Origin: Favolaschia claudopus
Taxonomy: Eukaryota > Basidiomycota > Agaricomycetes > Agaricales > Mycenaceae
NCBI GenBank assembly: GCA_037176885.1
Contig: JAWWNJ010000192.1
Span: 301,136 to 365,135, forward strand
Direction: 5' to 3'
DNA length: 64,000 nucleotides
Shown: one piece after another, positions 1 through 10,654 of the stretch
Layout: every line of letters begins with the position of its first letter
Numbering within the stretch: the first letter of the stretch is position 1
Program-made: the position numbers and the translations under genes
The notes under the pieces: model-generated
The model's input: only the letters and a program-made list of their open reading frames with translations
Databases searched by the model: none
What the model was told of the DNA's origin: nothing

Positions 1-1271
1 CATGATGGTCTTTTTGACCCAATATCGTCCGCATGCGGATGAGACATGGACGCCTTTTTGAGGCCATTTCCGTCCGCATAAGGATCGGACGTTACTCAGC
101 ATATGCCACTTACCTACAAGAGCGCGCTGGGCCGCTGCGCGGCCCAGCACTTCGTTTTCAGAGTCAAAGTCGGGTCCGCACTGAACACTGGTCACAGTAA
201 ACTCTAGTACTTACTTATGTCGAGCCGACCCGAGTGACGTGGTTCAAACTACTCTCAAGACGTGGCCTGATCCAAACCCCGGCGATTTCCTGGCGGAGTT
301 CGAAAAGACTTCAGACACACGTTATTTTATAAAGAGTGAAATATATGTAACTGCCCGTTCCTCATTGGGATAAACGGTTGCTCATAGATTCTTCTCTGGA
401 TTCAGATCCTCCTTCCCCACGTTGAACTCTTTCTTTCTTATCCTTCTTTTGGGTTCATCGAGGTATTCGTACCTAAGTAGATTTTCTACGTAGATGAATA
501 GCACACTGTTAAACTGTTAAACTTCCGAGGTCACTGCTGGATTTCCGAATACTTACTCTTTGTTATCTATTGTCCCCCCAGAAAATGTCGAAGCGGGACA
601 GTCTGAGACCAGAAAAGTAGGAATCCAATTACTAAGAGAGCTCAAGCTACCGCCTCTGATTCTCGATTCCACATTTCTGCTACTGGATTCGTTGTCCAAC
701 TGTCACATTTGGCTAATTTCGCACGGTTCAAGTTGAGAAATAGCGTTGTTATCAGGAATTCCAGTCCAAATTTCGGAATAAAAATTCTCTTGCAATAAAA
801 GCGCTTCAAAACAATGAAACCCAGTCGGAAACCTGTGCGATACTCCTCCCGATTTAGCCTCAAACAAAAGTTGAACACGGAGATTCGGGCAAACACGGAC
901 CGAAAGTGACAGCGTCGGCTAAGAGTCACATCTGTGACAAGGGAAAGCTTGGTGTTCTGGACTCCACTGACGCCAACGATCCCAGGGCCACCGCTGGTGA
1001 CCGCGAGAGCCACTGCCCAACTGTTCTCTTTCTTTCCCTCCATCTGCTTAACCTAATATCTACGACCTCCAAAACCAACAAATTTCGGGGTTAGAATGGC
1101 GGATTTGTCCCTATCTTTATCGTTATGTGAGTGATGTCTCAAATTATGCCTATCGCCGGCCGTGCTGCCTGTAATACTTCGCCTCGTTCCGACCGGTGTG
1201 CTATTTTTCATTCTCGGCTGCACCCACACGGAGTTTCATAAAAGCACCACCGCCTGGTGTCATACACGACG
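1..1271. other. Intergenic, no supported gene
   Basis: I find no convincing coding region here. Short open frames exist on both strands around 640-1090, but they have no recognisable domain and overlap each other antisense. The only structure I see is a near-perfect inverted repeat at about 128-150 (gctgggccgc / gcggcccagc with a 3-nt loop), which would fold into a strong GC hairpin. Confidence 0.5.
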
Positions 1272-2974
1272 ATGTCCTCGTCGAGCCAACCCCCACCACC
1301 AGCATCAGACTCTTCGGTCTCTCCCTCTTCTGGTGCTGATTCATCTCTACCTCTACCCTCCTCTTGTTCTTTCGTGTTCTTCGTTTTCGTTCTTTTGCTG
1401 ACTTTTTCCATGCAGCTCTCCCCCTCTCCGAGTCTTCGCAGCCGGCGTCGGACAGCCAGAGCCAGAGCCAGAGTCAGAGTGACAGCGCTAGTGGGAGCGT
1501 AACAAGCCCTCCTCCGAGCTCTTCAGCGCCGCCGCAAAGCTCGTCTACGCCTGGATCTGTGCTGCAAAGCGACTCGCTGTCCGTGAGCAAATCGATCGGT
1601 CTGTGAGTGTCTCATTCTATTTGTCTTTCCATCTGTGCGTATGTACGTCGAGGTGCGGTGGCGCCCCGAGTCCGACGGACTTTCCTCACAGGGCCCGGTG
1701 TCCCTTCTCTGCACCCCGTCTTCTCTCTGCTGTAGAGCATTCTCTAGCTCCGACTTGGCACGGACATTCTGATCTGCTTCATCGCTTATCATATTGACTT
1801 ATGTCGAGGCTCTTTTGCTGGGGCGCATCGGCCGCAGCCCTTTCGCGTCCGAGCCGTCGGTATGCGGTCATGATGCTCGGAATGTGGTCATTTCAGCGAG
1901 GCGATGCGCCGTTTCATTCCATTCTAATGATCTACATTCATGGACCGGAGCGGTGCATTCGTTTGTGGACACAAGGGCAAGGTGCAGCTCTATCGTCTCG
2001 TGCTCAGGCAGAGATTATTGTACTCCGATACGGAGCTCGGTACACAATTTGCTTTCCTGTCTTGTCTCCATTTTTCGAGTTCACTGTCATTCTAACCTTA
2101 CTTCCCTAGCTCAACCTCCAATGGCGTAGTCGTCACAGTAACAAACGAAGTCACCAACACCATCCCCGCCGGCGCCACCATCACCCCTCCCGCCCAACAC
2201 ACCACCTCCAACAACCACACCGGCGCCATCGCAGGCGGCGTCGTAGGCGGCGTCGCGGGCCTCCTCCTCCTCGCCCTCATCGTCTGGGCGCTCCTCCGCC
2301 GCGCGCGCGAGCGCCGCAAACGCGCCGAGTTCGACGGGAACTTCGACCCGGGGCGCACCACGGGGCCGACGCTCCCCAGCGTGCTGACGCCCGGCGCAGA
2401 CGGCGACATCATGGGCGAGGGCGATGATGGGGTCGGTGGGCGGCTGGCGGGGAGCAGCGTGGGTGGGGGCGTGCTGACGCCGTTCATGGGCGGGGTCGGT
2501 GCGGGCGCCGCGGGCGGAGCGGCGTATGCGCATCAGCATAATCAGCAGCCGCATGCGAATCGGAGTAGCTATTACGCCGGGGGGTACGAGACGGGGAGCG
2601 AGGCGCCGCTTAGCCCGTCGACGGCGTCGTACTACCCCGCGTCCTCATCCGCGCACGCGGGAGGTGCGGCGCAGACCCTGAGCACGAGCGGGGCGAGTTC
2701 GTCTGGGTACTACCCCAACCCGATGAGCGCGAAGGAGCGCGAGGCGCGCGGGGGGCAGTTTGCTGTCGCGAATCCGGGACCGCAGATGGGGCAAATGCAT
2801 ATGCCGATGCCTGCGAGTTCCAGCGCGGGCTTTGGAAGGATGCCGAATCCGCATTCGCCGGAGAGCGAGGGGGACGCGGCGAGCGGGGTGTTGGTGCATA
2901 CGGATGGGGGAAGGGTGGGGGATAATGGGCCGGCGGAGATTCCGCCGACGTATGAGAGTATACCGAGGCAGTGA
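1272..2974 (+). CDS. Ser-rich single-pass membrane protein
   Basis: Predicted 370-aa protein from three exons: 1272-1332, 1416-1602 and 2110-2974. The second donor is GTGAGT at 1603 and its acceptor is cctag at 2109; the first intron (1333-1415) is less certain. The N-terminal half is Ser/Pro/Gln-rich and probably O-glycosylated outside the cell. A Gly/Ala-Leu transmembrane segment (GAIAGGVVGG...LLLLALIVW) follows, with an immediate Arg/Lys stop-transfer (RRARERRKR). The cytoplasmic tail is long, low-complexity and Gly/Ser-rich. This layout is common among fungal Mid2/Axl2-like surface sensors, but there is no diagnostic domain, so function is inferred only from architecture. The 507-nt second intron is long for this genome and could hide a small exon. 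No classical signal peptide is visible at the chosen start. Confidence 0.65.
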
Positions 2975-3610
2975 GTGGGTGGACGGGTGTCAAAGTCAAA
3001 AGCGTAATGCGCACGGAAGTGAATCCAAGTTCGAGTAATGATGGACGGATTGAGAGGGCACGAGAAGAATTAGAAAGATCGAGGACTACTTGATTTATTC
3101 GATACTGACTGCGCCGGCGACGAGACAATACCCAACCGAATGACTACTTGCTTTTTTGCATGTACGCATCTTATGACCATACATTTACTCTTACTTAGTT
3201 TTCTTTAATTTTCGTCGTTGTCGCTCTGGGACGTGGTATCGAGTGTGGTAGAGTTTAGTGGCAGAGGTGTGGCTGTTTTGTATGTACTCTTATATGGCGA
3301 GCAACTGAATGCGAGGGCGCCCGATTCGTCAATTTGTAACAAAGTCAAGAATTGAATGAGCACTACGACAAAAAGCAGTATAGAGCAGCAGAAACCGAGA
3401 GAAGAAATTCATAGCTGTCGACTGTGGGTGGCGTTCCACTGATCATGACCGATTACTATGAACATCCCATACCCAAAACAGGGAGACATCTATATCTTCC
3501 ACTCGGAAGCGACAGTATGCCGTCTGGTTGTGGTTTCCAAGTACCTTGGAGAAAACAGGACACTTCATGAAGATGACCTCTATATCTTACGGGTGGTGTG
3601 GATGCGCGCA
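2975..3610. other. Intergenic, convergent gene ends
   Basis: This stretch lies between the 3' ends of the membrane protein gene (plus) and the F-box gene (minus). It is AT-richer than the flanking exons. I see no gene or RNA signature. Confidence 0.5.
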
Positions 3611-4795
3611 TCACGAGATGTCATCGGTCTGTGCGAGCATGTTAGCACACAAATGGTCCAGACGAAGCCGTCGTACCAGAGATCGCGACTGCAGAGCCGA
3701 CACGAGGCTTTTCAACGCTGCTTCATCCTTCTTCGCCATCCCAATCCGCGCCTCGTCGGTCACAATGTAGCAGCGATCAGAGTCGAGCACGACATACTCG
3801 AATGCGAAGGGCGGATTATCCATAGACTCTATGCGGAATGAACGGAGATGCACGAGCTGCTTCTCTACAGTCTTCAAGACGTCGCACCATGGGCGCTCAT
3901 AGACGCCGTCTTCGTGAATCTCCTGTTCCCCGCCGTAGACACAGCAATCGGTCAGCTCGAGTGTCTTCAATGTTGCCTTGTGTCGCACTATGAACTCCAG
4001 AGCATCGTAATCAGCGCGTGTAGGTTCTAGGATGAAGTTGTCCAAGTGGAGGAACGTGAGTTTGGGGAAGTGAATGGAGGAGAAGTCTACTGCTCGAGGA
4101 TATGTCCTATGAAGGGAGAGCGATTCGAGAGCAGTTGCGCGTCGGAGGATGAGCGGAAGAGTGCTTTGAAAGAACTCCTCGTCTTCGAGTGGGACGGGCT
4201 CCCCTTGAGCAGAGACTGATAGGCTCAGCCTTCGTAGCGAAGGAAAGATGGCCAAGAACGTCTCGTCGGTGAAAAAATTATCATGCAGGGGCAGAAGACG
4301 GAGAATTTCCAAGGAAGACAGACGCGGAAGCGGGTGGGCAGCCAAGCCACCGAAAATCCTAAGCTGGAGCAGCCGAAAATGAGATGGCGCGTCACAAAGG
4401 GTCTCAAACTCCGGTATATGTTCGATATCGAAGGCCTCAAAACAAAAATGCAACTTCTGGAGGTTCTTGAAGCGGTGCAGGCCAGCATACGCGGCATTCA
4501 ATGCGGTTCTGGTGTCCTCGTTCTGAGCATCGGTCGCAGCCGCTACCTCTTGATAGCTCGCGCCCTCAAACTCAACTTCTTTAACAGCGTCTCTGGCCTC
4601 TGAGGTGCCTTCCTGTAAACACACAAGCCAGTCTGCGCTGTAGATTTTCTCCTTCACTACAACGGTGCGGAAGAGTAACGGCGCGGCCAAGCTACTGAGG
4701 AGCTTCGACGCAAGCCTAACGTTCATTAAGTTTCGAGTACGCTGCACTTGATGGAGGATGAGCATGAGGAGCTCAACGGGCAGACGACGCGACAT
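3611..4795 (-). CDS. F-box/LRR-like protein (family member 1)
   Basis: Encodes about 394 aa, starting at an ATG in an ACCATG context shared with its paralogs. The N-terminus (LPVELLMLILHQV... VRLASKLLSSLAAPLLF) is a degenerate F-box, the segment that in this superfamily binds Skp1 of SCF ubiquitin ligases. The remainder has irregular leucine-rich stretches expected to select substrates. An in-frame 48-nt GT-AG intron (3629-3676) can be removed near the end, giving a tail ...SRSLTDDIS that matches the tail of the plus-strand paralog at 10.7 kb. With the intron retained the frame also stays open. Paralogs lie at 5.9-7.1, 7.4-7.9 (fragment) and 10.7-11.8 kb. Substrate unknown. Confidence 0.75.
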   Translation of the reverse strand: MSRRLPVELLMLILHQVQRTRNLMNVRLASKLLSSLAAPLLFRTVVVKEKIYSADWLVCLQEGTSEARDAVKEVEFEGASYQEVAAATDAQNEDTRTALNAAYAGLHRFKNLQKLHFCFEAFDIEHIPEFETLCDAPSHFRLLQLRIFGGLAAHPLPRLSSLEILRLLPLHDNFFTDETFLAIFPSLRRLSLSVSAQGEPVPLEDEEFFQSTLPLILRRATALESLSLHRTYPRAVDFSSIHFPKLTFLHLDNFILEPTRADYDALEFIVRHKATLKTLELTDCCVYGGEQEIHEDGVYERPWCDVLKTVEKQLVHLRSFRIESMDNPPFAFEYVVLDSDRCYIVTDEARIGMAKKDEAALKSLVSALQSRSLVRRLRLDHLCANMLAQTDDIS

Positions 4796-5040
4796 GGTGG
4801 TTTGCGACGACGAGTTTTCTTGATGGCAATTCCCACGCACCCGAGTCCTCCTCTTCTTCTTGTAGTGGCCGTTTCGTATGTACTCTTAGATTACGAGTGG
4901 ATGAATGCGAGGACGACCGACGATTAAACGTGGTAATTTAAAGGGATTCATGTATGTACGTCGAAGTCAATTCGGGAAGGAATTGAATGAGCACAAACAG
5001 TATAGAGCACGATCGAGAGAACAAAAGCTGTCGACCATGG

Positions 5041-5300
5041 CATGGATAGGAAAATCTCATTCGAAACGCAGTTCCCCGTCTCCGCTACGCCACCACGTCC
5101 TGAACCCAAAGCAGCTTCAGCCTTGAAGCTGCCCAAATGAAGGACAATGAAAACTCACCAAAGCGCGCGATCTCATATCCTGATATCCTCTATAAACCTC
5201 TCAATACGCGTCACGATCTCTTACTGCATGCTCAGTCGCGCTTCCTCGTCCTCGTGGAAAGACTCCAGGACGGGGAGGCACGAGGAGGACGACGTATCCC
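5041..5300 (-). pseudogene. Duplicated 3' end of an F-box gene
   Basis: This segment repeats, in the same orientation, the 3' end and downstream flank of the F-box gene at 5.9-7.1 kb. Shared landmarks include caaatgaaggacaa, actcaccaaagcgcg, acgcgtcacgatctc and gcgcttcctcgtcctcgt. The rest of the gene is missing, so it is a truncated tandem duplicate. It probably arose by unequal crossover within the F-box cluster. Confidence 0.7.
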
Positions 5301-5920
5301 AGCCTCAAGCTGCTACCGAGGCCAGCTAAGACGAAGTGACGCGAACATCGGAGCTCCTCTTTGTCGGAACCGCTGCAGAATGCAGTCAATTTTCTACCCC
5401 CACGCTTTCGTCTTCGAGAGTCTCGCGGGTGTCGACGGTGTCGACGAGTCCACCCTCACGCACAAGACGGCCTTCGAGAGGACCTAATTCGAGCATCCTG
5501 ACCTGAGCTGCTGTATGGTATACGCCGGCTACTCAGATGGATGGATGCGGAACTGGGGCAAAGCTCTCGTCGCTTTGAGTAGAAAAGAACTTGGCTTTCG
5601 ACTCCGGCTTCCTGTTTTCAGTATCGTGATGCCGTTCTTCACGTCGCGAAACGAGTGGGATGACGAGGCAGCCGCGAGCCTCTTGTCTTCGTCTGTCCTG
5701 TATCATACGCCCGTAGGGTTCGTCGTTCGTCGTCTCTCGCCCCACATGGAATGGGAATCATCCCGCATAGATTCAGGATGAACGCGAGGCTGATACACCG
5801 GCATCTCCATGAGAAAAAGAAAGAAAGCAGCTGGCAGCAGCATCCTTGCTGAAAATCCATACGCAACGCAATTGAATCCCCGCCTCCGCTACGACACCAC
5901 GTCCTTAAACCAAAGCAGGT
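5301..5920. repeat. F-box flank repeat, inverted copy at 9.7 kb
   Basis: No gene. Part of this region (about 5640-5760) recurs in inverted orientation at about 9.71-9.83 kb. For example, the reverse complement of 5700-5750 (gtggggcgagagacgacg) matches gtggggcaagacacgacg near 9726, followed by similar acgggcg and gacaagaggc blocks. It looks like a 3'-flanking segment that travelled with F-box duplications. Confidence 0.55.
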
Positions 5921-7132
5921 TCAGCAGCCCTGACTCTGCTCAAATGAAGGACAACAGAAACTCACCAAAGCGCGGGCTCTCATAACCTCCATAAGCCTCT
6001 CGTACGCGTCACGATCTCCTTCCTCCATCCTCACCCGCGCTTCCTCGTCCTCGTAGAAGAACCCCAGCACGAGGGCGCTGTGATCCGGAGGGACGAGCTG
6101 GACGACGTAGTGGAACCCGACGATGCAGGCAAAGTCAAAGCGACGCAAATATGTCAGCTCCTCTTGAAGCCGCTGAAAAATGCTGCCCCAGGGGCGGGGG
6201 TATACGCCTGGCATCGAGTCGCCGCCGTAGACGGCGCAGTAGGAGAGGGCGAGGTGTGTGAGGGTGGATTTGTGACGCAGGATGAAGGCGAGGAGATCGT
6301 GGTCGGGGGAGTCAGCGGCGTGAGTGGGAGCGAAGATGAAGTTGATTAAGGATAGATTGGTGAGGAAGGGGAAGTGCAGAGTGGAGTTGAAAGGGAGTCG
6401 AGGGCGGACGCCGGCGGGGTGTTGGTTGGTGATGCTGGAGAGGGCGAGCGAGGTGAGGCGCGGTGCAGCGTGGTTTAGTAAGGATGCGATGCTGGTTTCC
6501 CAGAAGTCGCACAAGACTGCTGCGTTGTACGCCCCGTCTCCGAGGACGGAGAGTTCTAAGAGCGTTAGTTGATGGAAGAGATCCTCATCGAGGGGAATCA
6601 TGTCCGAGGTGGGAATGAGGTTGATGAGAGTCAGCGAGGAGAGGGAGGGAGGCGGAGGGTGAGCGGACAGGGCGCGGAGCAATCCGAGCTGGAGCAGGTG
6701 GAGGTGGGTGGGAGGCGGGGATATGGACACCTTTTCGAGCTGGCGAAAGGGATGGAAATCGAGTTTAATAGTGTGTAGATTGATGAATTTGGCACCGAGC
6801 TGAGAGAACGCTGTAGCGAGGGCGGCTCTGGTGCGCCGAGCGGGTTTGCTGGTGGCGTCGAGGAACACGGCGGTGCGTGCGTCGCTTCGTCGTCCGCGGA
6901 AGATGATCTCTTGCACGGCGGTTCTGCTTTCGTCGCCGGCGGCGGTTTGGAGAGAAATGAGCCGGTTTGCGCTGGTGATGTCGTCGGTTACGACGATTGT
7001 ACGGAAAAGGAGGGGCACGACGAGGGAGTTGAGGGTGTGTGATGCCAGGCGGAGGTTCGAGAGGTCGGAAGTGTTCTCGACGAAAGCGAGGATGAGAATG
7101 AGAAGCTCCGATGGAAGAGCTGATGGATGCAT
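5921..7132 (-). CDS. F-box/LRR-like protein (family member 2)
   Basis: Encodes about 403 aa if started at the ATG at 7132 (MHPSALPSELLILIL), which aligns with the starts of the paralogs. The N-terminal F-box-like block reads LPSELLILILAFVE...NLRLASHTLNSLVVPLLF, followed by Leu-rich repeats (LTSLALSS, LTNLSLINF, LTHLALSYCAVYGG). The CAVYGG and RPWGSIF blocks are conserved with members 1 and 3. The C-terminal end after ...MRARAL is probably replaced by splicing at the gtgagt there; the acceptor is not clear. Presumed SCF substrate adaptor, substrate unknown. No frameshift seen. Confidence 0.75.
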   Translation of the reverse strand: MHPSALPSELLILILAFVENTSDLSNLRLASHTLNSLVVPLLFRTIVVTDDITSANRLISLQTAAGDESRTAVQEIIFRGRRSDARTAVFLDATSKPARRTRAALATAFSQLGAKFINLHTIKLDFHPFRQLEKVSISPPPTHLHLLQLGLLRALSAHPPPPSLSSLTLINLIPTSDMIPLDEDLFHQLTLLELSVLGDGAYNAAVLCDFWETSIASLLNHAAPRLTSLALSSITNQHPAGVRPRLPFNSTLHFPFLTNLSLINFIFAPTHAADSPDHDLLAFILRHKSTLTHLALSYCAVYGGDSMPGVYPRPWGSIFQRLQEELTYLRRFDFACIVGFHYVVQLVPPDHSALVLGFFYEDEEARVRMEEGDRDAYERLMEVMRARALVSFCCPSFEQSQGC

Positions 7133-7262
7133 GTAGTCGTACAATGAACCAGCGGAGAGCTCCAGAACCCAGGTAAATACGGTAATACGGTAGGTGCAGC
7201 TAGCAGGCAACACGTAGCGTTGGTGATCGTGGTGAAAGCTCGGATTCTCAAGACTGGCTCAA

Positions 7263-7290
7263 CTTGAAGCTTGAAGCTTGAAGCTTGAAG
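7263..7290. repeat. CTTGAAG heptamer microsatellite
   Basis: Four perfect head-to-tail copies of cttgaag, just upstream of the family member 2 coding region. Short and probably polymorphic; no function apparent. Confidence 0.9.
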
Positions 7291-7442
7291 AGGCGCAGTG
7301 TCGGACAAATTGCTTCCAAGTTAGAAATGACCTCTTTCGTCTGTATTTTGGCCTATCGTCGATGAGACAAGATGGGAGTAACAAGGAAACTCGGGTGCGT
7401 GGGAATTGCCATTCAGAAAACTTGTCTTGAACCATAACTACC

Positions 7443-8000
7443 ATGTCTCGTCATATACCCGTCGACCTCCTCATGCTCACCCTCCTCAAGTGCATGCCAC
7501 GCAGCCTGATCGAAACTCAATGAACGCTCCGCTTGCGTCGAAACTGCTCAGTAGCCTCGCCGCGCTGTTAATCTTCCGCATTCCCATGGTCAAGGAGAAA
7601 CTCTACAGTGCAGACTGGCTTGTGTGTTTACAAGAAGGCACCTCGGAGGCTAGAGATGCTGTTAAAGAAGTTGACTTCGAGGGCGCGAGCTTTCAAGAGA
7701 TAGTGGCTGCGACCGATGCTCAGAACGAGGACACCAGGAATGCCTTGAACGCTTCGAAAACCTACAGAAGTTGCGTTTCTGCTTTGAGGCCCTTGATAAT
7801 GAATACATACCGGAGTTTGAGACCCTTCGTGATTCAGATGCGCCATCTCAGATGGACGCCTTATGCCATAGATGTATCTCGTCGTTGAAGCAGACGTATA
7901 GTGAAGCTCGACAGGCTTTCTGGGACCAATTGCCTCAGATTTTCGGGCTACTGGGAAGCGTGACTAGTAATGGAAACGAATGCTATGAAGTTGTGACTCG
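7443..8000 (+). pseudogene. Chimeric F-box / BTB-protein fragment
   Basis: Positions 7443-7850 are a frameshifted copy of the N-terminal third of family member 1. It shares ASKLLSSLAA, KEKLYSADWLVCLQEGTSEA and ATDAQNEDTR, with a frame change near 7500 and a small deletion near 7755. From about 7852 the similarity switches abruptly to the C-terminal tail of the BTB proteins found at 42 kb and 54 kb (LCHRCISSLKQ...ARQAFWDQLPQIFG, compare CSKCLKTLKE...ARQAFWNQLPETYG). The join is in frame but the fused product lacks most of both parents. I interpret it as a non-functional rearrangement product. Confidence 0.75.
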
Positions 8001-8117
8001 AGCGTATGTCCAACCCTTCTCCTTCGCCGAGTATGTAAAGCTGAATGCAATCTTCCAGGGTCTTTCGAGTCCATTTCAGTCATGTCCTACGCGCGACAGA
8101 ATTTGTTCACATAACAT
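8001..8117. other. Short spacer, no feature seen
   Basis: Nothing recognised between the chimeric fragment and the stop of the DUF7730 gene. Confidence 0.5.
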
Positions 8118-9023
8118 TTACCGTTCATAGTCTGTCGGCGCAGTGATCGCTTCCCGCAACTCAGCGAGGCGTTTATCCCTCGCATTGCTCCCCTCCTCGT
8201 CAAGCAAATGAGACCTGACCCGGAACCAGATCTCCAGCCGCTTCAAGTTCCCAAGCGCGAGCGAACGGCGTCCCCGCTCGGTGTCGAGATAGGCCCCTAT
8301 TTGTGTCTGCCTGCCCATATCGAACGCCACTTGTTCAAGTCCCATCTTTCGAAGGATAGCAAATACGGTCATCCAGGAAACAGGAGTACCCGTGCCAGGC
8401 CACACTTGTACATCAAAGTCGATGTAGACACTTCGAATGTCGGGAAGGCAATACTCCCCCAGGCCGCAACGAACGACTTGGTCAAGCTGGGAGGCCCATA
8501 TGTGAAACGTGTTTGTCCGATGCAGGATCGGGAGTCCTTCGAAGTATGTTTGTCGGCAGGATAGCAGGAGACCCGTCGATACCCCTGAGACGGGAGATTC
8601 TAGTAGAGCGCCAATGGGCATAAGCGCCAAAGGGTCATCGGGCAGACAACTCCATGACCTGATTGCGGCGCAACGGCTATCGGTCAATTTATGTCCCAGG
8701 AAAATCAGCCGTCTGCTGAACAGCTCTTCGTAAATCATCTCCCGTACTTCGAAAGGGAGCTTGAAGAAGGCGCAGGTTTCGGGTTGTGGCCGGTTGACGC
8801 GTCGTAGATCAACGTGAGGAGGGAGAGATGAAAATCTGGGTGATGGAGATTTGGCAGCATAACTTGCCGAATGCCATGGCCAGTGTCCGCGTGTGCCGCA
8901 TTTGCCTGTCGCTTGATTGCATAGTATGAAGCAAAACAAGCAGGGGCAGACAACCATGAAGCTGACGTATCCCATAGCTATCCCGAGGTTTTTGGCAAAG
9001 GTCTTCATCGCTCTTGAAACCAT
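8118..9023 (-). CDS. DUF7730-type membrane-anchored protein
   Basis: Intact single-exon ORF of 301 aa. Residues about 10-35 form a hydrophobic, Cys-rich membrane segment (LGIAMGYVSFMVVCPCLFCF). From about residue 86 the sequence FFKLPFEVREMIYEELF is the signature opening of the DUF7730 domain, a large fungal family related to F-box-like/2EXR proteins; LLLSCRQTYFEGLPIL and RSVYIDFDV fit the rest of the domain. Biochemical role is unknown for the family. A decayed relative lies at 48.9-49.3 kb. No intron is needed and no frameshift is seen. Confidence 0.75.
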   Translation of the reverse strand: MVSRAMKTFAKNLGIAMGYVSFMVVCPCLFCFILCNQATGKCGTRGHWPWHSASYAAKSPSPRFSSLPPHVDLRRVNRPQPETCAFFKLPFEVREMIYEELFSRRLIFLGHKLTDSRCAAIRSWSCLPDDPLALMPIGALLESPVSGVSTGLLLSCRQTYFEGLPILHRTNTFHIWASQLDQVVRCGLGEYCLPDIRSVYIDFDVQVWPGTGTPVSWMTVFAILRKMGLEQVAFDMGRQTQIGAYLDTERGRRSLALGNLKRLEIWFRVRSHLLDEEGSNARDKRLAELREAITAPTDYER

Positions 9024-10654
9024 TGAACGACTACAATGGCGGCAGTGAAGTGAGTTAGTTATACGTGAGCTTGCTCCAGGTAAATTGACTGAGCGTAGGA
9101 GCTGGGTGACGGGTTGGGGACAAGCCGTGTGTATATATAGTATAGCTACAACCGATGGCTGTGGCCGCCGGAATCGAGGGAAGCATCAACTGCTGTTGAA
9201 TTGAATCAGGGGAAGATATCTCAAGATAGGCTGTCGTCAGGCTTAAAGAATGCGTCGTTGGATAGGATAAGACAATTGCCTGCAGAAGAGGGAGGCAAGA
9301 CTAACTTTGACATCGGAATCTGTTCAACCAGTAGAACTGAGAGCCAACACCAGTGTGATCTTTAAGAGCAAGCTAACAGGTCTGTCTACTAAAAAATACA
9401 ACCACAGCACTCACGTCGTCCTTGAAATAAATCAACAATAAGTCAACGGACAGCAATGGATTTTACACAACTGAAATACCGGGACCGAGGAGGCGGAGTA
9501 GACATCAGGGCAACATGCAGATCTTTGTGCGCGCCTTCAAGAGCGTTCCTTTCCAGATGCCTTGCAACATTCGAGTCCACATTAACGAACTAGCACACCC
9601 CATGAACAGATAGAGCCCTCGAAAGGACGCAGCGGCCCGGGCTTTCTTTCGCTCATGGAGATCCCGGTGTATCAGAATCGCGCTCAGCTCATCCGGAGCC
9701 TTTGCGATGAGACTACCAATACAATGTGGGGCAAGACACGACGTACGAACGAGAAACCTCACGGGCGGACAGGCAGGACAGACATCGACAAGAGGCCTCA
9801 TCATCCAACTCCTCCATCTCCCTTTCCGTGTCGCCCTCGAAGCGCAAGAACGACACGATGATGGATACTCAGACCGGGATCGGATGGACAGTCACCTTTA
9901 AGTGTTCTCCTCAAATCGACGCATAACCGAGCGCTGCCCCCGTTCCGCATCCATCCGGGTTGCCGCCGTAAGTATACCGTACAGCAGCTCAGGGCGAGAT
10001 GCTCGAAGGCCGCCTTGTCGTGCCTGAGACGGAATCGTAGGCGACACCTGCGAAATCCTCAATGAGACTCGCAGGGGCGATGAGAGTTTAGATGGGATGC
10101 TGCTTTGCCAGAATTGCACTGCGTGTCGGTGGAAGATTCCCGACCTGCCCACTTGAGTTGCCGAGTCGACAATGGACGGAAATTATCCCGCAATGTGACA
10201 TGGCTTGAGACCTCGTCAAGCACACAAAGAGACAAAGACCCGGGGGTGGCAGCGAGTGGAATCTGGGAACGATGTTGCAGCTATGGAATGCTTGTGGCAC
10301 TCTGAGGTCGTTCATCGCCTCAAATAGAGCTAGACCAGAGGTAGGTAGGTAGGTAGGTAGATTACACGGCACGGTCCCGAATGCGGCTTTTCAGGCGGCG
10401 TTGAGGTATTCGTTGCGCTTGACATGAGTGCCACGAGTGAATATTTCGAGCACGATCATGTTTGAGTTATTATCCTCTCTTGCACGGCACTTCGAGTCGC
10501 TTCAGAGCGGCTGCGCAAAAGATAGTGCCTTCTACAGTGACCGATGGCTGCAGAGTTTCGGACGAGATAGGACAAGATGGGCGTACAAAAGAGAGAATTG
10601 TCGGCGTGGGAATAAGTACTACAGTACCTTGAAGCCTGATCATGAACCACCACC
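9024..10654. other. Intergenic with F-box flank repeat and (GTAG)n
   Basis: No gene is supported in these 1.6 kb. The part at about 9.66-9.90 kb is an inverted, diverged copy of the F-box flank at 5.6-5.8 kb, and a tetranucleotide run (gtag, five copies) sits at about 10340-10360. The short frames around 9.5-9.9 kb are explained by the repeat. Confidence 0.5.

Noticed and set aside
642..1094. Overlapping ORFs on both strands near the left edge
   Set aside because: No domain, no splice partner, and each is the shadow of the other.
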